Assembly (NCBI RefSeq): GCF_012489685.1
Contig: NC_080042.1
Span: 32,493,158 to 32,557,157 of the forward strand
From: Lotus japonicus
Taxonomy: Eukaryota; Streptophyta; Magnoliopsida; Fabales; Fabaceae
Direction: 5' to 3'
DNA length: 64,000 nucleotides
Part shown: positions 11,706-22,506 of the stretch, one piece after another
Layout of the letters: each line of letters begins with the position of its first letter
How positions within the stretch are numbered: position 1 is the first letter of the stretch
Notes under the pieces: generated by a model
What the model saw: only the letters and a program-made list of their open reading frames with translations
Told to the model about the DNA's origin: nothing
Database searches by the model: none
Position numbers and translations under genes: made by a program

Positions 11706-12945
11706 TCACAATTCAAAATTCTGCGGCCACTCATCAACGGCAAACCTGGCTGCTGCACCCATCGTCGACAGCGTACAAGTCGTTGCCTGAGACGCACAAC
11801 CTACACCATGATTTACCGACATATCTTCCTTCAAAGACATAACAACGTCCTCAGTCTCCCCAGGGTTAACTTCATGATCCTCTTCAACTTCGATAGTAAA
11901 ATCAACATCGTCTTCCTCCGACTCGACATACACAACAGAATTATAGTCCTTCTTAGGACCATTGGAACAAACCACATCCCCATTCTTACTGTCGCCTCCT
12001 GAATTTTCATCGTCAACTGGCACATAGTCTTTAACCAGCATTGACAGCATTCGTGCAGCACACCCATACTCATAACTAGAAGCATCCGTCTCAACCAAAA
12101 TAATACACGACGTCCCACCCATATCAACCTCCATAAGAATTTCATCCTTGCTTTCAAACTCAAGTACAACCTCATTCGCACCCATGGGAATGAGCCTGAA
12201 ATTATAAAGGCCAGTCTTATTAAGAGAATCCTGCAACACATTAATGCTCACAGATTTCTTTGGGATTTCTTGAGCACACCTTTCCACCTACCCCACATAC
12301 AAAACATAAGAATCAAAATTCAAACGAGGCTCGTTCCGCTTTTCAAATTGTGCTTCCTTTCGCAATTGCACTTGCTTCTGCTGTTCTGGCCGGTTTGCTT
12401 TGTCCTGTGTTACAAGTTGGACTTTTTGTCGCCAAACCTTACCTTGGACTTCATAATGATGTCGTCGCGGTGACGCTGGTGTCGAAGCCCGTGATGGACG
12501 CTGATATTTAGCCTTCTTCACCAAAAGAAAATTCCCCTCCAGTTGCAATCCGTTAAACAAACGAATTGCCTTCCATGCCTCATCATCCCGTTGAAACCGA
12601 ACGAAGCCAAACTGTAACCGCCGTACATATTTCTTCTTCTACTAAATAAAAACATCACTCAAGCTCCCTGCTTTGGAAAAGATATATCAAAGCTTGGATA
12701 CCGTAATTCGATCACCCAAACCATTCACAAACACAGAGAAGGACATCCTTTTTTTATCTGCTGTCGACACTGGCCCGCACTAAAAAACTCCTAGCCTCCT
12801 CCACTGTTGATTTCGCCAACCATGCTCTCCATGCCACGGGGATGGCCCCTGTTGCCGCTGATGCCAAGTCGGAAACCACCGTGGTGGAGGAGCTCCTGCG
12901 GAGCTTCTCTCTCTAACCTCTCTCTTGCGTTCATGTTCGGGGTCA
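11706..12945 (-). pseudogene. LINE ORF1-like protein with N-terminal RRM, broken
   Basis: Read on the minus strand, a likely start at 12942 (MNARERLERE) leads to an RRM-like region near 12755-12500. Its pieces are SVFVNGLGDRITVSKL, then QFGFVRFQRDDEAWKAIRLF (RNP1-like) and FNGLQLEGNFLLVKKAKY. Stops interrupt it, including within KL.YIF and DVFI. Downstream a 193-codon open frame (12287-11706) is rich in Asp/Glu/Val and resembles no named domain. In RRM-type plant LINEs, ORF1 binds the element RNA. A host RRM gene is the alternative, but the LINE RNase H downstream on the same strand favours a LINE. Confidence 0.5.
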
Positions 12946-13004
12946 AAATTAACTCATAATTAAAATTCTTAAATATATTCATCCTAATTAATTATTAATT
13001 ACAA

Positions 13005-13142
13005 GTCCCCGAAGGATAGCTCAAGTGGTAAGAGCTAGGGACATAAGAGTTGGGTGGGGTGAGGGTGAAGGGTCCCGGGTTCGAACCCGGAGGAAGGACT
13101 AATTTACTAACATTTCTAACAACTAACATTTGCCTATCAAAA
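13005..13142 (+). mobile_element. tRNA-derived SINE with 15-bp target duplication
   Basis: A 138-bp unit carries a polymerase III A box (TAGCTCAAGTGG, 13017-13028) and B box (GGTTCGAACCC, 13078-13088) and ends in a short A-rich tail. It is flanked by identical AATTATTAATTACAA at 12990-13004 and 13143-13157. The A-B spacing is too long for an ordinary tRNA and no acceptor stem closes, so it is a SINE, not a tRNA gene. Confidence 0.85.
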
Positions 13143-13157
13143 AATTATTAATTACAA

Positions 13158-13862
13158 AACTCTTCATCCCCATATCATCTTCATAAAAGACCAGATTTTG
13201 TTCTTCATCATCCATCTTAATATTCACCTCTTCATCTTCATCCCCATCATCATGAACAAAAAATTGAAAGCGAAGAAGAAATTGAGAATCAAAAATCATA
13301 TCTGCACACGAAAGGTGAAAATATTCAAGCTTGAAGGAGAATGGCGACTAGGGTGAATAGAAAACCCAACAAACTAGATTTGAAGCAGTAGCAACATCAG
13401 TATTAGAATTTATGGAAGCCATACTCACAGATTGCTGGTAAGGTCTCCTTTTCCAACAAACACTAACTCCCCTTCTCCTTCTTCCAGCAACCCCACCGTG
13501 TTGAGCTACCACCACCAACCACCAACAAACCCCAAAAAATCCCAAAACCCCAACCTATATTCGGTAGAGAAACGGAGAACGCAGTGAGTAGATCGAGTTG
13601 TAGATTAAGCCATGTGTGTCGGGATCGAGAGTGAACGTGGGGAGTGAGGGTGAACGCGGTTGGGAGGTGAAGTAGAGGTTTGAGCACTTGTTGTGGAACG
13701 ACGACAGTGCGATGAAGAAGGGATTTCTGATCTCCAACTTGAGGAGCGAGGGTTTCAAGGGAAGGAGTTTGGTTGGCTTTCCTGGATTTCAGGGTTTGTT
13801 GGTTATGCTCTAACAGTGGGTTAGGGATGATGGCCATGAATGACGTCGTAGACACACAAGGG
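13158..13862. other. Unassigned intergenic stretch
   Basis: Short open frames occur on both strands but none shows a recognisable domain. The ~130-codon minus frame near 13855-13463 is low-complexity and Leu/Thr/Pro-rich. Nothing supportable seen. Confidence 0.3.
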
Positions 13863-13870
13863 ATTGTGGG

Positions 13871-14683
13871 TAGGGGTACACATGGGTTGGGTTGGATGAA
13901 TTTTGGTCAAAATAAAATCCGAACCGATCAAAATTGTCTGGGTTGGGTTGGGTTGGATTTCACGAATTTCTTCTTCGGACCCGATCCGAACCAACCCGAC
14001 GAAGTTCGGATTGGGTTGGATGGATTGATTGGGTCGCTATATTAAAATAATAATATCTCTGAAATATTAAAAATCTTGTAAAAATTATTATAAATTCAGA
14101 AAAAGTTATAAAAAATATTAAATATCTTATAATACTAAATAACATGAAAAAGACACAAAAAGTCATATCAAATAGCATGAAATAATACCACATAAATTAT
14201 ATATAGCCAAATATCATGTAAACATAAAACTTCATTACCAAATGACATGAAACAATCTAACATAAATAGTACCTAAAAAGTGAAAAACAACACTAAATGT
14301 CATGACATGACACTTAGAACTTAGATGTCTCCAACATGCCAAATAACTATATATAAACATGTAACAAATAACTACGAACAAATACTCTAAGTTCAAATAT
14401 GACAAATAATTACAAATACTTAAGTCTCAAAGTTTCAAAAGTCATCACTACGACACTAGCACTCCAAGTATAAGTAAAATTATAAAAAAATTATTATTAT
14501 ATGTATGGATTCTGGGTTGGGTTGGATGGATTTGAACTGAATCCGAAATCCGATCCGAACTTGGTTGGGTTGTAGTAAAATCCATCCGATTAACCCGATT
14601 GCCCGATCCAACCCGCATTTTTTCTATTGGATCGGATTGGGTTGGACGGGTTCATTGGATCTATCCGCCCATGTTCACCCCTA
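13871..14683. mobile_element. Non-autonomous hAT element (MITE), 813 bp
   Basis: Terminal inverted repeats TAGGGGTACACATGGG and CCCATGTTCACCCCTA are flanked by identical 8-bp duplications ATTGTGGG (13863-13870 and 14684-14691), diagnostic of hAT transposition. The ends carry GGGTTGGGTTGG-type repeats on both strands; the middle is AT-rich with no transposase. Confidence 0.9.
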
Positions 14684-14691
14684 ATTGTGGG

Positions 14692-15016
14692 AGCTCCGGC
14701 GTTGACTACCGAAGGGACTAAAACCAAACAATGCCTCAAAGGATAGGGACGACCTCCCACATTTGCGAGGGGTCTAAAACCAAAAGTGGTGTAAAGGTTA
14801 GGAACCAAAAACTTAATTAAGTATAAAATATAATATGATGTGATAAAAACATAAAAATACATAAAAATAAAAATAGGGAAAATTAAAGGTTGCGGTAGTG
14901 GCTAAGAATTGAGATTGTTACAATAACCTTTACCATTAAAGGTGGTGCTCACCCCAAGTTTTTCTTTTACCATTTCCTTGGAGAAGATAGAGCCTTCGTC
15001 TGCAGCAGCATGTGGT
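14692..15016. other. 3' flank of the transporter gene
   Basis: Contains the gene's probable 3' untranslated region (on the minus strand just below 15016) and anonymous AT-rich sequence. No further feature recognised. Confidence 0.4.
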
Positions 15017-16774
15017 TCATTCTTGTTGAGGAACAACACTTTCAATTTCTGCAGTTCTAGATTCTTCGTTGAATTTCTTGTATATGTCAGTTTTGTAGAA
15101 TTTTTTAGTCCTAAGCGCCAAAATGAATGATACAAGTGCCCCAAGCAAACAAACTACAGTTATTATAATGAAAGACAATTTGTAGCACTCGCCCCCATTG
15201 CAGTTCAATTCCTCTCCTGGCTTTCTTTCTAGCCCCAATGCTTTCATTTGCTTTCTGGCTTCCTTGTCATACAGATACCCTACGACCATCACATTGAACA
15301 AGTATGACCCAATTGGAACCGCTAATGTCCCAACATTATACAATGTTGAGTAATGTTTGAGGCCAAACAATTCAGATATGATGGAAAAAAGAATTGGCCA
15401 GATTGCCCCAAAGCAAAACCCAATAACAATTGAGGCTATATATAGAGCATTTGGAACATTGAATGCAATTAAAAGGTGACCAATACACGACAAAACAAGG
15501 AGTATTGTGAGCATGAGAGGCCTAGGGGTTTTCAATTTGGTTATCATAAATTCTGATACAACCCCTTGTGCAATTTTACCTAGAAAAATCCAAACTGCCA
15601 TGAGGGAGATGAATGTGGTTATGGTGTGTGCAGGGTAGCCTAAAGACTTTGCAATCTGACTCAAATTGTTTACCACGGTTAAGTTGCTACCAAATCCACA
15701 TATAGTAGCAAGGAATAGAATTACCATGTCAAGGCTGAAAATGGCTTGAAGTATTGTATGATCTTCACCCCTTTCCGGCGGCCTGAGAATGTTTTGCAAA
15801 CAGGAAACTCCTTTTCGGGGAGCCTGTTCTGCATGAGGAGCCTGCTCATACTTCACTTGATTAGATTTCGTTGTTGTTGTTGCTGCTACATCCGTGGGGC
15901 TTGGAGGATTTTCACAATTGATATGGTCTTGTTTGCTCTTCCAAACCTTGTATTCTTCCACAATAACAACAGTAAGTGGAAGGGTAAGCAAATGAATCAT
16001 CACAGTAGAAGTGACATAATACTCAGTCTGAGTGAAGTTGAAAATTTTTTGTACAACAATAATAATCATGAGGAACCCTGCAAGAACAAGTATCAGGTAG
16101 ATCAACCTATGGAAAACTTTGGAGTCATTTGGCTGTTGAATACTCCTGTGGTTCTTGATAACTGGTAGGAAAATTAAAGCAGTCGCAGTTGGTAGCCATG
16201 CCATGAGCAAAATCATAGATTTGGAATCATTTTCGAAGAAGGCATAGTAGAGCTGAGTGAAGATTATTGCACTCAAAGTCAAATACCCCTCTGCAATGCC
16301 TATGACAATGCCCCGGATCCCAGGGAAGTTCTTTACACTGGTCACCAGAACTACAGTGTTGGTAAAGCAATGAGCATTGCCTCCAATAAAAATGTACAAA
16401 CACATGTGCCACAGTTGGGGATTTGCAATTTTTTTAGTCACAGCAAGCCAAATCATGAAATAACCAAAAAAATTGAAAACCCCACCCATTGATAACGCAA
16501 CCCAAGGAGGTGTGACCTCGTTTATTAGACCTGAGAGAATGCCTATGTGGGAACCTAAGTCCATGAAGAAACTTAACAAGTTGAGAGTGGATTGGTCATA
16601 CCCGAGAGCAAACTTGATTTCTCTGGAGTAGAGGCTAAACATGTAGCTAGCTCCTGATACTAACATCATCATAAATGATGCAAACATCATGAACCACCTC
16701 CCTTTTAGGACTTGGAGGGAAAATCCTTTGATGTTTTTGCAACCATTTCCTGGATGTAGTGTACAGAACATCAT
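15017..16774 (-). CDS. Nodulin-like major facilitator superfamily transporter
   Basis: A complete 585-codon frame with no internal stop and the window's only convincing intact host gene. Residues ~23-270 fit the plant Nodulin-like domain: basic start KGRWFMMFASFMMMLVSGAS, LYSREIK, LGYDQSTLN, and FPGIRGIVIGIAEG. Residues ~345-560 form a second membrane half with MFS-type features (LGYPAHTITTFISL, SIISELFGLKHYSTLYN). About twelve hydrophobic segments are separated by a hydrophilic loop near 285-335. Family members are integral membrane proteins of small-molecule or ion transport; the substrate here is unknown. The start is the first of two tandem ATGs directly after a probable 3' splice site. 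Length matches the family (~550-600 residues). Confidence 0.9.
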   Translation of the reverse strand: MMFCTLHPGNGCKNIKGFSLQVLKGRWFMMFASFMMMLVSGASYMFSLYSREIKFALGYDQSTLNLLSFFMDLGSHIGILSGLINEVTPPWVALSMGGVFNFFGYFMIWLAVTKKIANPQLWHMCLYIFIGGNAHCFTNTVVLVTSVKNFPGIRGIVIGIAEGYLTLSAIIFTQLYYAFFENDSKSMILLMAWLPTATALIFLPVIKNHRSIQQPNDSKVFHRLIYLILVLAGFLMIIIVVQKIFNFTQTEYYVTSTVMIHLLTLPLTVVIVEEYKVWKSKQDHINCENPPSPTDVAATTTTKSNQVKYEQAPHAEQAPRKGVSCLQNILRPPERGEDHTILQAIFSLDMVILFLATICGFGSNLTVVNNLSQIAKSLGYPAHTITTFISLMAVWIFLGKIAQGVVSEFMITKLKTPRPLMLTILLVLSCIGHLLIAFNVPNALYIASIVIGFCFGAIWPILFSIISELFGLKHYSTLYNVGTLAVPIGSYLFNVMVVGYLYDKEARKQMKALGLERKPGEELNCNGGECYKLSFIIITVVCLLGALVSFILALRTKKFYKTDIYKKFNEESRTAEIESVVPQQE

Positions 16775-16777
16775 TTT

Positions 16778-16877
16778 CTATGTTTCAAAAGAAAGCAAGC
16801 AAGTTAATACTTCTACGTGAATTTGGAGACTATTTTCTCAATTGGAACAAAGAAGAAACGAGATGGCTTAGACTTAC
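16778..16877 (-). other. Probable 5' leader intron of the transporter gene
   Basis: On the minus strand GTAAGT at 16877 and a pyrimidine-rich run ending CATAG at 16778 give a ~100-bp intron ending three bases before the ATG. The upstream exon (near 16880-16930) would be untranslated or add a few residues. This is inferred from splice consensus only. Confidence 0.5.
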
Positions 16878-16879
16878 GG

Positions 16880-17152
16880 AGCTGGAAAGAGTTGGAGAGC
16901 ACATATAATCTATACATGAGTTTGGATCTTTTCTTTCGTGTATTATTTAATAAAGATGGAGCCTATCAAAAAAAATAAAAATAAAATAAAGATGGAACCT
17001 TTGAGCTACCAGAATGTTTTTAATGTTTATACAATGAGTCGATGAAGTAATGCTTTATTACCCGAAACGTTAATTGCTGGCTTTCCACGAATAGATTAAT
17101 GTTCAACACTTCCACTAATAAAATGGTTGTTTGGGGAATTTTTGTGTTGATA
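16880..17152 (-). promoter_or_regulatory. Promoter-proximal region of the transporter gene
   Basis: AT-rich sequence with possible TATA-like runs (for example ATTAAATAATA near 16945). It ends abruptly at 17153, where a gypsy LTR begins, so the gene keeps only ~380 bp of its own upstream sequence. No regulatory motif can be asserted. Confidence 0.3.
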
Positions 17153-17473
17153 TGTTCCTTCATGAACATTGAGATGAGGTATAGTACCTAAGATGCAAGG
17201 AACGTGATGCGAGATTTCCATAGAAAAGTGATAGTGTAACCGCTTAGAGAGAGAAAGTAACTGAATTTCAAGCTTGTTATTGCACAAATGAGCTAAGACA
17301 CCATTACAATTGGTATCCCTCCCCTATTTATAGTTGGGGGAGTTGGGCCTAGTGCCTTTAAATCATCCTAATGGGCCAGTTGGGCCTTTTGGACAAAGGC
17401 CCAAATCCCTGATGTGACCCTTGCCTCAGTCCAGCGCCCCTGGACAAGTGACCCTGGGGTCTCCACAAGTCCA
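17153..17473 (-). repeat. Gypsy-1 3' LTR
   Basis: 321 bp, plus-strand ends TGTTCCTTCATGAAC and ACAAGTCCA, closely matching 37359-37656. A minus-strand TATA box (CTATAAATAG) lies near 17321-17331. It sits ~380 bp from the transporter start codon. Confidence 0.85.
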
Positions 17474-18872
17474 CAAGACACCGGGCTCGAAGCATGAGAG
17501 CTAAGTATGTCTTCAAACAAAAGAGATAAGGCGATGGGCGTAAGAAGCTAGCTAATGCCAATCATAAGGCATGGGAATAAAGAGCAATTGCCAACATGGC
17601 TTGGTAATTTTAAAGCTTTAAAAATTTAAAATTCTGAGCGCCTCGTCACGCTCCCCCGACGACTTGAGTCCACAAGCGAGCTTGCGGCGATGAGGCTGGA
17701 TTTGCTCGCCCCACCGTAGTCGCACACGTGCCTTGAACCGTAACTTTTTGACATGTGCCGAGCCTGCGCCTCACGTGGCGCTCTGAGGTGACATAAAGGT
17801 CAGCGAATCCAGGAAATCTCAACTTTCAAACGTCCCTTCGAATCGTTGTAAATCCTGACAGTTTGAATTCAAATCAATAAGCTTCAACCGTTGTGACTAG
17901 GGGTGTACAAGACCCGGCCCTACCCGCCAACCCGTCTCGGCCCAAGTCTTTAGGGCTGGGTTGAACCCGGCCCGATCATCAAAAGAGACCGGGTTTGGGT
18001 TGATCTTTGAGTTACACGACTTCGGGTGGGGTCGGGTTCGGGTTGACACTCAGGTCACCCGACCCGTCCCACATGTATATTTTATAAAATTTTAATTTAT
18101 TATAATAATTAAAATGTGATACATGGTGCTCAAATTTATCTTACCATGTGGATGAGATTAAAATGTTTAACATCTATCTTATAAATTAAATAAACGTTCA
18201 TCAAACTATGGACATTTTCATGCTCTAACAAGAGAAAATCATGTGTGTGTATTATGCACTTGTGAGACAAGTGAAGAAAACAAAATGAGTGACACGTGTA
18301 TATAGATCAAACAAAATGTAAACCTCTCAAGTGCAATAGATTATGAAAGAATTGGATCCTTTCAAGTTCTTTCTTCTAAAAAATAGTTCCAACTTATGAC
18401 TCTTTAAGTATGTTATTATCTTTAAATTTTACAATTAGTATAAAATAGTCTTAGACTAATTGTCCCTCGCGCCAACCCGGTCCCGTCCTACATAGACTCG
18501 TCCTAAATTGGAGCCGCATAATGTCGGGTTGCTTCGGGTCTAAGGACGGGTTAGGGCCTATGAATTGACCCGGTCAATATTTAGAGCCGGGTTAGGATTA
18601 ACCCAAACCCGTCCCAACCCATCCCTTGTACACCCCTAGTTGTGACCATTCATTTATTGTGCTGCATTCGTTTCCCGAAATCCGCGCCACACTCCTTTAA
18701 GTGATCATCTCACCTCTGCCATGATGAGGCACGACTTCCCAACCGTTGCTTACCCCAACTTTTAAAACCCCCTTCCCTTACTCATTCACCTTTTCCGGAA
18801 TTCCCAAAATCTTTTGAAATTGACAAACTAGCACCCCCTTTCTTTCTCATTCTTATCCTTCCTCTCAGCAAG
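17474..18872 (+). other. Gypsy-1 spacer between LTR and antisense ORF, with hAT insertion
   Basis: Homologous to 42172-42809 in gypsy-2. It contains the hAT element at 17898-18638. About 110 bp before the antisense ORF's ATG both copies share ACTTTTAAA followed by a C-rich run, a possible TATA-like element for that ORF. Confidence 0.5.
17898..18638. mobile_element. Non-autonomous hAT element (MITE), 741 bp
   Basis: Perfect terminal inverted repeats TAGGGGTGTACAAG / CTTGTACACCCCTA are flanked by identical 8-bp duplications GTTGTGAC (17890-17897 and 18639-18646). The subterminal parts are rich in ACCCGNCCC-type repeats. No coding capacity. Confidence 0.93.
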
Positions 18873-20565
18873 ATGACTTCCCAACGCCGCACCAAAAGAT
18901 CCTCTCGATCCCGCAGCGCCGCTCCCGCATCTCCTCCTATGGTTAACCCTTCCCCCCCCTGGGATTTCCTTTTTTGGAAAATGAAAAGAACGCTTTCTGG
19001 CATCGAATCTTCGCCACCTTGCCCCGTCCACAACTCAAGAGCCCACTCAGGAGGCCATCTGCCAACCTTCTGAGCAATCCACCGATAAGTACATTGCCGA
19101 GTCGGCCCGCCAGGCCGGTGGAATTTTTCGCGAGAAGTCCTTCGAGGATATCCTCATCACCGGCCGGGGCTTGGAGGTCCGTTGTCCCTGGCAGCACCGC
19201 ACGATCGAGCAAGGCGTGGAGCAACCCCACTTTTTTTACGTTTATGAGTACTTCTTTCTTGACCTGGGGAACAAACTACCCTTCTCCCCTTTCCTCTGCC
19301 AGGTCATGAGGGAAATCAATGTCGCCCCAAGCCAACTTCACTTGAACGCTTGGGCCTTCATTCGGTGCTTTGAGATTCTCTGTGACGCCGTCGGTCTCGA
19401 AGCAAAAACCTCCCACTTCTTCTACTTCTACGGCGTGGAGCCGAAATCTCTGAAGACTCCAACCCCTGGGTGTGTCTCCCTGAAATCTCGTACGGGTCGG
19501 CAGCGCCTCTACCCTTACAAGAGCAACGTCAAGAAGGGACCTGGGCGCCGGTACTTCCGCATACTCGTACATCCCTCCTCTCCTGAAGCTTTCACCCGTC
19601 GGAACGGGACTGCTCTTTTCCCCTTCTATTGGACTGAGAGTCCTCGCGATGTCCTGGCGCCGTCCGACACATCACTGAGTGATGAAGATAAAGCCATCCT
19701 TGGCTTTTTCGCTGGGCTTCCCATCCTTGAGTGTTCACAACTGCTTGAAGCTGTCCGCAAAAACACCCTCCGCTCCTTTCTAGGAGGGTTGAACTTTAAT
19801 GAAGTCGCGCTCAGGCGCACCCTAGCCGCCGACTCGCTTGAGTTTCGTCCCACTTTTAATACTAACGGGATGAAAAGGAAACGTGTTGTCGCGGATGCTG
19901 ATGCCGAGGTCGCCGCTTCCCCTCTAAAGAAACGGACCAGAAAATCTGGTACAGCCCCTCCTGAAACGACCGTGGCGGCCACAAACGTCGTTGCTACGGG
20001 GTCTGGCGAGCCAACACCAGACTCCATCCCTGGCGAGCCCGTACCGGGTTCCATCCCTCCACCAGAGATGGGCAAAACGGCTCCGGTGTCCACCTGTGAG
20101 GCTGAGCAACCTTCCTCATCAAGAAAACACCAAAAATCCAAAAAGGTCGCCCCTGGCGTAGGCGGAAAATCAAGGGTAGCGACTTCCTCGCCTCCGAAGT
20201 CGAAAAAGAAAAAAGAGAAAACCAAGAGACTCAGGGCTGGCGAGACATATGCCCCTCGCCAAGACCTGGTGGGCGGAGAAAAGCTAAATCCTGCAGGCGA
20301 TGTGGAGCCCTTGCCCTTTCTTGAGAAAGTCGTCGCCGATCAGAATGTACTGAAGATATTCCCTCTCGTGCTCCTCAAACGGCCCTTTCTCCCGATCATT
20401 CATGTCATCAAACCGGGGCAAGCCCACCTAGGGCCTCCCCTGATCCCACCATGAGTCCCGGCAGTGGAGACCAAACCCCCATTGCCCTGCTTCTGCTTCA
20501 ACGTTCTTTCCCTGCCGCTGGCCATCCGATTATTAACGAGCAGATGTGCCCTTCTTCAAGTCAAT
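18873..20565 (+). pseudogene. Gypsy-1 antisense ORF, N-terminal part: Transposase_28-like domain and basic patch
   Basis: Encoded opposite to gag. It starts ATGACTTCCCAACGCCGC, a Ser/Arg-rich N-terminus shared with gypsy-2 (42810). A frameshift lies near 18990-19030. From ~19040 a long open frame runs to TGA at 20452. Its core (LPFSPFLCQVMREINVAPSQ, WAFIRCFEILCDAVGL, HFFYFYGVEPKSL, SNVKKGPGRRYF) matches the plant 'putative gypsy type transposon' family (PF04195 pattern, from memory). A KRKR...LKKRTRK basic patch suggests nuclear import. Additional antisense ORFs are known in Tat elements; their function is unknown. The frame is then cut by the insertion at 20566 and resumes at 28535. Confidence 0.75.
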
Positions 20566-20659
20566 TGTAACATCCCACCAACCAGGTAACGACCTCATAG
20601 GAAATGCGAAACCCTAGAAAGTCGGAATAGGAAAATACGCGCTAACAATCTAACTATAC

Positions 20660-20672
20660 TATATAATATATA

Positions 20673-20725
<53 letters not shown>

Positions 20726-20745
20726 TGTGTGTGTGTGTCTGTGTG
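20660..20745. repeat. (TA)n/(TG)n microsatellite
   Basis: A run of TA dinucleotides passes into about 27 TG units with two TC interruptions. Confidence 0.95.
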
Positions 20746-22506
20746 ATATTTTACTGTAATACTTATTTGCACGAAAATCGAGACGTCGGTCAATCGACTT
20801 TAAATCGACCCGGCAATAAGAGTACCAAAGACATGGTCATAATAACCCCAAAAAGAGGATGAACTCAAGATAGAGGTAAAATAGGCTTAATAAATGATCT
20901 GATCACATCTCTTGGCAATGATGAATGCATTGTCTCATAGTGATCGAAACCCGAATCAAGCTAAAAGATTGATAGTTTAATCACTCTAAAGAGATGATAT
21001 TGAACCTTGAGAGGGGAAATACACTCTAATTTAGCACTAACAAACCTGAACCAGTATAATATTGGATCAGTTTTGTCCCGACATGAAAAATGATAAAGAA
21101 ATCGACCAACCGGTGCCCTAGGATTTGTGTGCCAATGACCTAAGCTTGCAATCAGCCATGACACCCTCCTATCGTCTTCTCTGGCGGTCTTTGCATTTTC
21201 CGGCGAGTAAGTTCTGCAACTTGCTCGTTTTAGCTCGTTTTCGATCCAAATTGATCCCTTAAGCATGCTAGGACATAGATAGGAAGCTTTAGACTAGTTT
21301 AGAGCCATGAATCGTTAGGAATTAGGAGAACCGATCCTTGGTTTTTGAAGCTCAAAGAAGCTATCGGGTTGAGCTTCTGAGGGCGAGTTGGCATGCAAAC
21401 AAGATTGGGTTATGCTTCTGGAACGTCATAGGAGCTTTTAGGATAGCTAATTGTAGCAATAGAGCCCTGAAGAGGAAAACTCCAATTTCACCTTGTGGGC
21501 AGCCTCTGAAATCATGAATTGGCACTGTTAGAGTGCGCAGAAGCTAAAATTGATGAATCCATTGTACTTAGAAGGTAGAAAACTATAGGAATGGACTATT
21601 AGATGTTAGCATTAGGCTCATTTTATAGATTTCTTAGTTTGCAAGTAGACTTTGAATTAAGTGCTTAAAATAAGTGATTCTGAACCTGAGCAAAAGCTGA
21701 TAACAGTAAAGTGAGCTTAACAGAACCTAAAATCACTAGAATCATGAGCAGGTGAAGACTTAGGAGTTGTAGCTTAGTTATAGAATTAATTTACATAATA
21801 TGGCCTAAGTAATTAGAATAATTAAGTAGAAATATTTTAGCTTGAGTTAGATTAGTAGATTAATGACTTAGAAGTAATGAAGTCAGAATCAGAAGATTAA
21901 TGATAATATATAGGACATAAATTCAGAGATGATGATATAGAAATTAGCTATTAGAAAATGAAATTAGTTTGTATAATAGAGGTAAATGATTAAGTTGTAG
22001 TTTTTAAATTAGTAATTGTAACACCCCGATTTCGGTGGCGTCACTTTAGTAACCAAAATAAACTTAATGCGGAAAAACGTGAATATTTTTTTTTTTTTAT
22101 AATAATAACTAAGACAAGACGGAATTAAATAAAACCCAACAATAACAAAAATCAGAACTAATATACAATATATAAACAGCCCCCGCTGTAGTAGCAACCT
22201 CGTCACGAGTAACCTCCAGTGACGGAAAGAAAAGTGCAACGCCCGTAGGTAATATATACAAACCAAATGAAAAGGTGAAGTGCCCGCAACACTATCCCTC
22301 AAAACTGAGAATCAGCTGACCCAATGGCCTGAAAATAAGACTTCCTAAGTCCAACCAACTCTCTGTGATTCCCGTAAGGAAACCACACAAAAAGCTATAG
22401 GCGGATCTACCCTGTCCCCTAAGTAACAAATGAAGCAAGACTGTCAGAGCTAAAACTCTACTCCTACACTAATCCTAACTCGAGGAGCTCATACCAACAC
22501 TCAAAA

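Larger units (their letters stand above)
10440..12945 (-). mobile_element. Decayed LINE (RRM-type ORF1, RNase H end), most of pol deleted
   Basis: On the minus strand an RRM-containing first ORF (about 12945-11300) is followed by the zinc-binding end of a LINE reverse transcriptase and an RNase H-like segment (about 10920-10440). Endonuclease and the reverse-transcriptase core are missing, so a large internal deletion is inferred. Gene order fits plant L1-type LINEs with an RRM in ORF1. No clear poly-A or target duplication was found. Confidence 0.6.

Noticed and set aside
13010..13095. tRNA gene
   Set aside because: A and B boxes are present, but their spacing is too long, no acceptor stem forms, and 15-bp target duplications flank the unit; it is a SINE.
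13463..13855. 130-codon minus-strand frame as a gene
   Set aside because: Low-complexity residues, no recognisable domain, partly overlapping reading frames on both strands.
15746..16168. 140-codon plus-strand frame
   Set aside because: Antisense shadow of the transporter gene with no domain.
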